Position numbers and translations under genes: made by a program
Source of the DNA: Planctomycetota bacterium
GTDB lineage: Bacteria > Planctomycetota > GCA-002687715 > DRQF01
Direction of reading: 5' to 3'
NCBI GenBank assembly: GCA_015485455.1
Contig: WFTN01000541.1
Location: forward strand, 1 to 6,276
Length of the DNA: 6,276 nucleotides
Part shown: in pieces, positions 1 to 5,832 of the stretch
Layout: every line of letters begins with the position of its first letter
Numbering within the stretch: the first letter of the stretch is position 1
Notes under the pieces: generated by a model
Database searches by the model: none
The model's input: only the letters and a program-made list of their open reading frames with translations
What the model was told of the DNA's origin: nothing

Positions 1-17
1 CATCTGCTCCCAATGCC

Positions 18-830
18 ATGACTTCGACGGCAACTACGATTTCAGGCGAGTTGAGTAACAAGATTCGTGAGCAACTGAGGTCCGGCAACAATCGAATCGA
101 TCATGATGAACAAACATGGGTAGAAGCTGACAGAAAAGACACCCTCCAAATGCTTGGTCATTCTGACCAAACACAACTGAGCGAGCCGAACGAAGCAGCA
201 ATTCGGCGAAGAGTCAGCCAAACCACCAAAATAGGCACTGTCCTGTTCTGTGCAATCTTAGCATTGGCTGGGATTCCATGGCTCATGGAACACGATTCAG
301 AATTCGATGAGGTCAAAGAGATTCGCACTTCCATGGATCTGGATGAGCCGCCGAGCAAAGCTTCATCAGATGAACCCCAAAAACCAGTTGCCAATGAGAA
401 GGACTCCACAGAGGATCCAAGTGATGAGCCAACATCCTTGCCGATTTTTCAACTCGACAACTATCCTAAGTTCGTCAGGACTGGCAAGATCGTCATCCAC
501 GGTTTCGTGAATCGCGACGACAAAGTCCAAATTCAGGCCAACCAGAAGAATTGGCCCATAGAGCAAAACGGAAACTTCAAGATCATTCTTCCACTCAAGC
601 GAGGACCGAATCACTTCACCGTCTTGGGAAAAGACCAAAATGGCAAAGAAGAATGCAGGGAGATCGTGGTCCATTGGCTCCGGGATCGAGAATTCAGAAA
701 AAGAGGTGGACTCCAGGAGCGACGCCCCATCGGTCCAAAAGGACCTCTTGGCAATCGTCCGCCTTTGAGGCCTCAAGACCGCCCCATTCGGAAGGCATTT
801 CCTCCACCTCGCCGGGGGCGCAAGAACTAA
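18..830 (+). CDS. Unrecognised single-pass membrane protein with Ig-like domain and basic proline-rich tail
   Basis: No specific family is recognised. Residues 1-71 are polar and probably cytoplasmic, because RRR at 63-65 lies just before a single membrane span at about 72-90 (positive-inside rule). Residues 91-145 form an acidic, Ser/Pro-rich linker (17 Asp/Glu against 5 Lys/Arg). Residues about 146-220 read as a small beta-sandwich: alternating hydrophobics, an NGNF turn near 184-187, then a GPNHF and DQNGK pattern. This resembles the Ig-like glucodextranase-B/Big type of domain found in cell-surface proteins. Residues 221-270 are extremely basic and proline-rich (17 Lys/Arg, 10 Pro), ending in PPPRRGRKN. 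The start is uncertain: ATG at 18 has no clear ribosome-binding site, and the frame has no stop back to the window edge, so the gene may begin upstream. The downstream gap of over 500 bases argues against a shared operon with the oxidoreductase. A role in envelope or surface binding is only inferred. Confidence 0.72.
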   Translation: MTSTATTISGELSNKIREQLRSGNNRIDHDEQTWVEADRKDTLQMLGHSDQTQLSEPNEAAIRRRVSQTTKIGTVLFCAILALAGIPWLMEHDSEFDEVKEIRTSMDLDEPPSKASSDEPQKPVANEKDSTEDPSDEPTSLPIFQLDNYPKFVRTGKIVIHGFVNRDDKVQIQANQKNWPIEQNGNFKIILPLKRGPNHFTVLGKDQNGKEECREIVVHWLRDREFRKRGGLQERRPIGPKGPLGNRPPLRPQDRPIRKAFPPPRRGRKN

Positions 831-868
831 GTCGAAGTCACTGTCCATCGACTTTCATGCCTTCGTGT

Positions 869-882
869 TCACATCAATGTGA
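869..882. repeat. Short inverted repeat downstream of the first gene
   Basis: TCACAT and ATGTGA are perfect 6-base arms separated by CA, 38 bases after the stop codon of the upstream gene. As RNA it could form a 5-bp stem with a 4-base loop, too weak and without a following T-run to be a confident intrinsic terminator. It could equally be a dimeric regulator site or chance, since arms of this length are expected about once in a stretch of this size. Confidence 0.25.
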
Positions 883-1010
883 CTTCCTGTGATCCTCCTA
901 TTCCCCACTTCACACAGCCACATTGGCAGTAGAATTGGCAGAACTCTATCTCCTGCAAAAACGCAGAGGCTCACTTTCGCCCTTTGATCTGACCTCCCGA
1001 AATCGACGAG

Positions 1011-1025
1011 CGGGCGAATCGCCCG
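1011..1025. repeat. GC-rich inverted repeat (6-bp arms, 3-base loop)
   Basis: CGGGCG at 1011-1016 and CGCCCG at 1020-1025 are perfect inverted arms around AAT. The stem is all G-C and could form a stable mini-hairpin in RNA, or an operator in DNA. No T-tract follows, so it is not a canonical Rho-independent terminator. It lies midway between the upstream gene and the operon. A chance origin is possible. Confidence 0.3.
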
Positions 1026-1241
1026 AAATGTTCATGCCGAATTGGGACCACCCCTATAGCTAACCCGAAGAATTCACGACTCCGCCGCCGATCTCATGAA
1101 CGAGTCAGATTGAGACCTCTCGGGATTGCATTGCAGACGATCTCCACAAACGCGGGACATGTGCAGAGAAGAAGAAAGTCAGAAGAGAACTGAGCTCAAC
1201 GACGTAAAGCCCAATAAGCACTACAATCACAATCTCGTGAA

Positions 1242-1291
1242 TAAGGCAGACAGTCAGCTCAAAAACTTGACTTCGGAGCCTAAGGCAGACA
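1242..1291. repeat. 11-base perfect direct repeat upstream of the operon (two copies, 39-base period)
   Basis: TAAGGCAGACA occurs at 1242-1252 and again at 1281-1291, the second copy ending 65 bases before the first start codon of the operon. The flanking bases differ between copies. The chance of an 11-base exact repeat in a region of about 500 bases is only a few percent by simple counting, so a regulator-binding role is plausible. No known binding-site consensus is recognised. Confidence 0.35.
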
Positions 1292-1295
1292 TCAT
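1267..1295 (+). promoter_or_regulatory. Weak candidate sigma-70-type promoter
   Basis: TTGACT at 1267-1272 matches 5 of 6 bases of the -35 consensus. Seventeen bases later, CATCAT at 1290-1295 matches only 4 of 6 of the -10 consensus. Transcription would start about 55 bases before the Fe-S subunit gene. The second copy of the 11-base direct repeat overlaps the -10 side, where a regulator could act. The -10 match is poor and the assignment is tentative. Confidence 0.2.
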
Positions 1296-1356
1296 TCCTC
1301 GGTCCAGAAGAACGCCATCGACCACTTAGGAAAGATTCGGAGCACTTGAGATCAGC

Positions 1357-2211
1357 ATGAACACGAATGAGAGCGACAAGAACGAAGCCCAATCCCCGAA
1401 TCGACGGGAATTCGTCAAGAAGACTGCAGCCGCACTCGCCGCCACATCGATTTCCGCCTCAGACCAAGAAAAACCCCAAGTAAAATTTTGGCCAGAAGCG
1501 CACTGGGGCGAACGCATGAAGGCACCGGATGATGGCAAACACTATGCTTGGCTAGTCGACACCCGTAAATGCTTCGGTTGTCACGGCTGTGAAGTCGCTT
1601 GCAAAGCGGAGAACGATGTCCCCTTGGGCAACTATATCCGCCAGACCATCTACCAAGACTTCGAACGTGAAAATGGGCAGATGGCTCGTATCATGGTTCC
1701 TATGGCCTGCCAACACTGCGAAGATGCCCCCTGTTTAAAGGCTTGCCCTTGCGGCGCCTTGCACAAAGGTGCTGGAGGAACCGTCCAAGTCGACTATAAC
1801 TCCTGCTCAGGTCATGGTGCTTGCAAAGAAGCCTGCCCCTATGGTGCGATCTACATTGATCCCGTCGCCAACCAAGCGATCAAATGCCACAACTGCACCC
1901 ACCGACTTGATGTTGGCCTGGAACCCGCTTGCATCACAACCTGCCCAAGTGAGGCTCTTTACTTCGGCGACCTCAACGATCCCAAATCAAAAATTTCCCG
2001 TATGCAAAAGATGATTGATGCAGGAAAAAACACAGGATTAGAAGTGCTGCGAGACAACAAGAACACCCAACCAAGGATGCAGTTCATCGTTGACGACAAT
2101 CATCCCATGGATGTCTGGGAACCCAAGATTCCTCGAGAGGGCGAGAGTTACTCAAATGACGCCTATAGTGTTTTCGAATGGGGCCAGCAAGCTGAGGGAA
2201 ATGACAAATGA
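1357..2211 (+). CDS. Four-cluster ferredoxin-type electron-transfer (beta) subunit of a CISM molybdoenzyme, with Tat-like signal
   Basis: This is the electron-wire subunit that should pass electrons between the molybdenum subunit encoded next to it and a redox partner. A Tat-like signal sits at the N terminus: NRREFVKK (residues 15-22), then a short Ala-rich stretch to about 34. Motif I is C72-C75-C78-C82. Motif II is C118-C121-C126-C130, with an extra C132. Motif III is C150-H153-C156-C160, with His replacing the usual second Cys. Motif IV is C177-C180-C192-C196. The layout and 284-residue length fit the TtrB/PsrB/DmsB group, and a beta subunit with its own Tat signal is most like TtrB. The ribosome site is weak (GGAG 14 bases upstream), but an in-frame stop at 1327-1329 and loss of the signal from any later Met support this start. 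The stop overlaps the next gene by 4 bases. Role is secure; specific partner and substrate are not. Confidence 0.93.
   Translation: MNTNESDKNEAQSPNRREFVKKTAAALAATSISASDQEKPQVKFWPEAHWGERMKAPDDGKHYAWLVDTRKCFGCHGCEVACKAENDVPLGNYIRQTIYQDFERENGQMARIMVPMACQHCEDAPCLKACPCGALHKGAGGTVQVDYNSCSGHGACKEACPYGAIYIDPVANQAIKCHNCTHRLDVGLEPACITTCPSEALYFGDLNDPKSKISRMQKMIDAGKNTGLEVLRDNKNTQPRMQFIVDDNHPMDVWEPKIPREGESYSNDAYSVFEWGQQAEGNDK
2194..2211 (+). promoter_or_regulatory. Ribosome-binding site and ATGA start/stop overlap of the catalytic subunit gene
   Basis: GAGGG at 2194-2198 sits 9 bases before ATG at 2208. The stop TGA of the Fe-S subunit (2209-2211) overlaps this start in an ATGA. This indicates translational coupling and supports 2208 as the start. 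Another ATG at 2201 lies in a different frame. Confidence 0.7.
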
Positions 2212-4994
2212 CTGACGCGGAAAAGTCTATCAAGAGACGACGATTTCTGAAGCTGGGCGGACTCTTGGCAGCAGGTTCGGCTTTTGGATCCTGTTCAACA
2301 AACGACGACCAATCGAACGGTGAACGTAAGCGCCCGACAAAGACCGAAAATTTGGCGGTTTGGAAGAAAAATGCCGCTACTCCCTACGCGGTCGGCGAAA
2401 TCGACATGCCTGGGGTCTGCCACTTGCCTGGGCCTTACAGCAAGTCGGTCTTTCCTGACCCGAACAAATACAAGAATATCGAGAAAATCCATGGCATGTG
2501 CCAGCTTTGCTCGACTGTTTGTGGCATCACCGGCATCATCAAGAACGGCAAGATCATCAAGATCGAAGGCAACCCCAATGATCCGAATACGCAGGGTCGG
2601 GTTTGCGCTCGGGGTCAAGCCGGGTTAAATCACCAATATCATCCGGAACGACTCCTCCACCCCATCCGTCGGGTTGGCAAACGGGGAGAAGGTAAGTGGC
2701 GCCGCATCACCTGGGACGAAGCCTTGGATGAGATTGCCACCCGCCTTAAACAAGTACGGGATGATGGCAACCATGAACAGTTTGCCTTCCATCAAGGACG
2801 CAGCCGAAGCAAAGACGCCGTCGCTGGTTTCTTGCGCGCCTTTGGCACCAATACCCAGCTCAATCACCGAGGTCTGTGTTCGGCAGCAAGACGGGCCGCC
2901 AACTTGACCTATCTCTTCGAGTCCGACTGGGATCTAGGAGATTACGAGAACTCAAAATACATTCTCAACTTCGGCTCCAACATGTTCGAAGCCCATCAAG
3001 GCCATGTGGCAGGGGCCCAAAGAGTCCAAAGGGGACGATTCCAAAACGGTGCCAAGTTGGTCACATTTGATGTGCGACTTTCGAATACCGCTGGCAATTC
3101 GGATGAATTCTTCATGCCCTCCCCCGGCACCGATGGTGCTATCGCTTTGGCCATGGCTCATACCATCATCAAGGAAGATTTGGTTGACAAGACCTTCTTC
3201 GACGAATGGGCCAACTGCTCCTTAGACGAACTTTGGCAGGAAGTAAAAACCTACACCCCCAAATGGGCTGAAGGTACTAGCACGGTTCCAGCCAAAGATA
3301 TCGCACGTATCGCCAGAGAATTCGCCGCCGCCGCACCACGGGCTACGACCATGTGTAACCGAGGAAGCTCGGCACACATCAATGGCTACTACAACGATCG
3401 GGCGATTTTCCTACTCAACGTCTTGGTTGGCAGCGTCGGCAAACCAGGAGGGGTGTGTTGGATGTACACCGGTGGCTACGACAAGGATTATGCCAAGCCA
3501 CCCAAGGCCGCCCCAAAACCTAAGACCCCAAGTATGCTGGCAGACCCCCCAGAATTCGTTCTCGCGAATCGCTGGAACAAGATGCGGGTGGGCGAAATTA
3601 TCTATTGGTACCTAGAACAAGAACGGGCCAAACTGCAAGTCTATATGACCTACAACTTGGACAGCCCTCTCACCTGGCCAGAAACAGAAGTGACAAAGAA
3701 TGTCTTGCTCGATGAAGACAAAATCAACTTCCATGTCTGCATTAACCCATTCTTCAACGAAACGGCTAGTTTTGCCGACATGGTCTTACCTTGGGCCACG
3801 TTCATGGAGCGTTGGGATGTGGATGCCCGGGGTGCCTACAACCTAATCCCTTACATTTCCATGCGGCGCCCGATGGTGGAACCCTTAGGCGAAGCCCGCG
3901 ATATCCGCGACTTCTTTCCAGAACTAGCCCGGCGCATCGGTGGCGGCATGGAGAAATGGTTCCCCAAAGATCAATCCGTCGAAGACTATATGACGGAGTT
4001 CGTTTCCAAAGTGCCATACGACAAGAAGAAGTACTCTAGTCCCATGGATTTCTTCGCCAAGGTCGGAGCATTCGAAGACCCTAAAAAGAAGCGCTATATG
4101 GAAACCTACTTGGAGCCTCTCTCCAAGGAAGACATGAGCGGTGCAGTCATTGACCCTAAGACTAAAATCATCACCAAAAACGGCAAGGGCATTGGCATCA
4201 TGTATCGGGGCAATCCGGTTGTAGGCTTCAAGACCCCAAGCCGATTGTTAGAGGTCAAGTCGGATTTCGTCGCAAAGGTAGCAAGAAACGAAGACGTTTC
4301 CGATCTCATTGCAGCAGCCAATTCGAAGGGCAAGAACCGCCCCGCGAGCCACAAACCTTATGACTACGAAATCTCACCATGGCCCATGTGGATGCCAGTA
4401 GCGGAGCACCAAGGTCTGGATGACGATCAATTGATCATGACATCCTTCAAATGGAATGTCCACAATCATGGACGCACGGCAAACTTAAAATGGTGCTCGG
4501 AAATCGTTCACTCCAACCCAGCTTGGATTCACCCAGACACAGCAAAGAAGTTTAATCTCAAAAGCGGCGACTGGATTGAGCTAATCGGCTACCGTTCAAA
4601 GGACGTCGACAGCAAAATCAAGTCGCTCAAATTGGGAACCGGAGAAACAGGAAAGCTTGAACTCCCTGTTGTCGTGACCAAGGGTGTCCATCCCCACGCA
4701 ATCGCCATTTCAAACTCCCTTGGGCACAAAGAATACACACGGGTGGCCCAAGCCAAGCGCAATGACGAAATCGGTAGCCAATCGAAAGGCATGATGACTG
4801 CTGCCATGCACGATGCAGATTGGGAGCGCAACATGTGGTGGGAAGACAAGTCAGAGGGCGACCACAAGAAGTGGAAACGCAACACCGGAAATGGTTGGGC
4901 TCAAAACAACATCCTGCCGATTTCTCCTGACTACATTTCTGGCCAACAAGCTTTCAACGATACGGTTGTTCGCATTCGAAAGATTTCTGAATGA
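2208..4994 (+). CDS. Molybdopterin (bis-MGD) oxidoreductase catalytic subunit, Psr/Phs/Ttr/Arr-like, Tat-exported
   Basis: This is the catalytic subunit of a DMSO-reductase superfamily enzyme. A Tat signal with RRRFLK (residues 10-15) is followed by a hydrophobic stretch and AFGSC, where C29 could be a lipoprotein Cys. C98-C101-C105-C133 is the N-terminal [4Fe-4S] motif; CARG at 133-136 carries the Arg typical of the Psr-like branch. C224 in RGLCSAARRA is the probable Mo ligand. The N-E-T-A-x-x-A-D-x-V-L-P block at 517-528 is a family hallmark, and the C-terminal dinucleotide-binding domain spans about 740-870, including HNHGRTAN (752-759). A Lys/Pro-rich loop lies near 429-441. At 928 aa it is longer than typical PsrA/PhsA and shorter than typical TtrA, as far as recalled. 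It overlaps both neighbouring genes by 4 bases. Substrate is undetermined: sulfur oxyanions, polysulfide, arsenate and selenate are all possible, as is operation as an oxidase. No frameshift or missing cofactor residue was seen. Confidence 0.94.
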   Translation: MTDAEKSIKRRRFLKLGGLLAAGSAFGSCSTNDDQSNGERKRPTKTENLAVWKKNAATPYAVGEIDMPGVCHLPGPYSKSVFPDPNKYKNIEKIHGMCQLCSTVCGITGIIKNGKIIKIEGNPNDPNTQGRVCARGQAGLNHQYHPERLLHPIRRVGKRGEGKWRRITWDEALDEIATRLKQVRDDGNHEQFAFHQGRSRSKDAVAGFLRAFGTNTQLNHRGLCSAARRAANLTYLFESDWDLGDYENSKYILNFGSNMFEAHQGHVAGAQRVQRGRFQNGAKLVTFDVRLSNTAGNSDEFFMPSPGTDGAIALAMAHTIIKEDLVDKTFFDEWANCSLDELWQEVKTYTPKWAEGTSTVPAKDIARIAREFAAAAPRATTMCNRGSSAHINGYYNDRAIFLLNVLVGSVGKPGGVCWMYTGGYDKDYAKPPKAAPKPKTPSMLADPPEFVLANRWNKMRVGEIIYWYLEQERAKLQVYMTYNLDSPLTWPETEVTKNVLLDEDKINFHVCINPFFNETASFADMVLPWATFMERWDVDARGAYNLIPYISMRRPMVEPLGEARDIRDFFPELARRIGGGMEKWFPKDQSVEDYMTEFVSKVPYDKKKYSSPMDFFAKVGAFEDPKKKRYMETYLEPLSKEDMSGAVIDPKTKIITKNGKGIGIMYRGNPVVGFKTPSRLLEVKSDFVAKVARNEDVSDLIAAANSKGKNRPASHKPYDYEISPWPMWMPVAEHQGLDDDQLIMTSFKWNVHNHGRTANLKWCSEIVHSNPAWIHPDTAKKFNLKSGDWIELIGYRSKDVDSKIKSLKLGTGETGKLELPVVVTKGVHPHAIAISNSLGHKEYTRVAQAKRNDEIGSQSKGMMTAAMHDADWERNMWWEDKSEGDHKKWKRNTGNGWAQNNILPISPDYISGQQAFNDTVVRIRKISE

Positions 4995-5581
4995 AGCCAG
5001 AGGGAAACGAAATGCCGCCAGCTGGCCCCCACTTGGGCGCCGCACCAGGAGTCGCTGGCGCCGATGTTCAACTTCAGGCGGCTGCCAGGCTGTTGTCTCA
5101 TCTGCTACTTTATGAAATCGACAGTAATCTCATTGCGGAGCTCGAACAATCAGGGGCCAATGAGGTCTTGAAGGAAATGGGAATTCCTCTTCCTGCACTT
5201 ACCGACAAAGAGGCGGTCGACAACTTGTCCGTCGAGTATTTCGAGAGATTCGTCAATCCAGCCGTGGGCGCCCCCCCCATCCAATCATTGGCGGAAGAAG
5301 GTAAGTATGCGGGAAAGGCATCAGAAAGCATGGAGAAAATCGCCATTGCTGCTGGCCTCACTTTCGCCTCCGACCGTACGCGAGGGGCCCCCATGGACCA
5401 CTTGGGTTCCCAATTGGCTATGTGGTCCGAACTCAACGAAAGAGATCCAGCTGCGGCTAAGGATTTTTGTCGCCGTCACCTCGTCTGGGCAACACGTACC
5501 TTAGAAATCGGGTCTCCCCAGGGTTTCTATGGGCAACTAAGCCGCACAGTTTGCGAATTTATCAAGGCGATCAACCACTGA
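4991..5581 (+). CDS. TorD/DmsD-family molybdoenzyme maturation chaperone
   Basis: All-helical cytoplasmic chaperone expected to bind the Tat signal or apo form of the catalytic subunit and hold back export until the Mo cofactor is inserted. Family signs are an LSVEYFERF block (about 78-86), the PMDHLGSQLAMWSEL block (about 134-148), which matches the family's conserved DH-x2-x-E/Q-L helix, the FCRRHLVWA segment (about 158-166) and the closing GFYGQL region. The length of 196 aa fits the family (about 180-230). The first ATG (4991) overlaps the upstream stop. A second in-frame ATG at 5012 has a better ribosome site, AGAGGG seven bases upstream, and would give 189 aa without the first seven residues. 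The real start is therefore ambiguous. Position straight after the catalytic gene makes that protein its obvious client. Confidence 0.9.
   Translation: MKPEGNEMPPAGPHLGAAPGVAGADVQLQAAARLLSHLLLYEIDSNLIAELEQSGANEVLKEMGIPLPALTDKEAVDNLSVEYFERFVNPAVGAPPIQSLAEEGKYAGKASESMEKIAIAAGLTFASDRTRGAPMDHLGSQLAMWSELNERDPAAAKDFCRRHLVWATRTLEIGSPQGFYGQLSRTVCEFIKAINH
4999..5004 (+). promoter_or_regulatory. Ribosome-binding site that favours an internal start of the chaperone gene
   Basis: AGAGGG lies 7 bases before the ATG at 5012, inside the annotated coding region. The ATG at 4991 has only a GAAAGA-like purine run upstream. Either start, or both, may be used; coupling through the ATGA overlap would suit 4991. 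Confidence 0.5.
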
Positions 5582-5832
5582 TTGAAACCTCAATACCCCG
5601 AACTTTGTCACCAAGGATTACTCCTTTGCATCGCAGACAAAAAAGACGAGCAAATCAGGTGTCTCAAACGCGACAACGAGGTAGTCCCCGGTCATAAATC
5701 ACTTGTTCGACATGAGAACCGCAGCGTCATGAAGACCGACTCATCTCGCAGATGGCCACAACCTTTCCTCCCCTGTCCTCGATCAATGCAATGTGCTAAC
5801 CTCTGGCCGTTACACTCCGGAGCTCCAACGAA
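5582..5832. other. Intergenic region between chaperone and membrane protein genes
   Basis: 251 bases with no convincing gene. The chaperone's frame stays open past its TGA stop up to 5836, but that stretch resembles no protein family and would need a TTG start directly after the stop. A weak hairpin (AAGGA 5613-5617, TCCTT 5622-5626, 4-base loop) has no T-run after it. Any promoter for the next gene would lie here, but none could be picked out with confidence. Confidence 0.5.
5819..5822 (+). promoter_or_regulatory. Ribosome-binding site of the partial membrane protein gene
   Basis: GGAG sits 10 bases before the ATG at 5833, within two overlapping 8-base palindromes (CTCCGGAG 5815-5822 and GGAGCTCC 5819-5826). 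It supports 5833 as the start; local pairing of these palindromes could mask it. Confidence 0.5.

Larger units (their letters stand above)
831..1356. other. Long intergenic region upstream of the molybdoenzyme operon
   Basis: About 526 bases with no convincing gene. Short open frames on both strands here lack family resemblance and good start signals. It holds two small inverted repeats (869-882 and 1011-1025), an 11-base perfect direct repeat (1242-1252 and 1281-1291), and a purine-rich stretch around 1165-1200. A tag stop at 1327-1329 closes the operon's first reading frame, so the first gene cannot extend further upstream. The operon promoter and any redox or substrate-responsive control should lie here. 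No recognisable tRNA, riboswitch or strong T-tract terminator was seen. Confidence 0.6.

Noticed and set aside
551..892. Alternative-frame reading in the 3' half of the first gene and beyond
   Set aside because: It lies mostly inside the first gene in another frame, with Arg/Ser/His-rich low-complexity composition typical of a shadow frame.
922..941. Short direct repeat ATTGGCAG at 922-929 and 934-941
   Set aside because: An 8-base repeat is expected by chance about twice in a region of this size; no supporting promoter context.
1126..1329. Plus-strand 67-residue frame upstream of the operon
   Set aside because: Composition is random-looking (rich in Asn, Lys, Ser, Thr, with no hydrophobic core), there is no good ribosome-binding site, and no family resemblance.
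1105..1392. Minus-strand 95-residue frame with a long hydrophobic stretch, possible small membrane protein
   Set aside because: It overlaps the start of the well-supported Fe-S subunit gene on the opposite strand. Its hydrophobicity can arise simply as the complement of a polar, purine-rich stretch, and no family is recognised.
5613..5626. Hairpin AAGGA-TTAC-TCCTT after the chaperone gene as an intrinsic terminator
   Set aside because: The stem is only 5 bp, AU-rich at its base, and no T-run follows.
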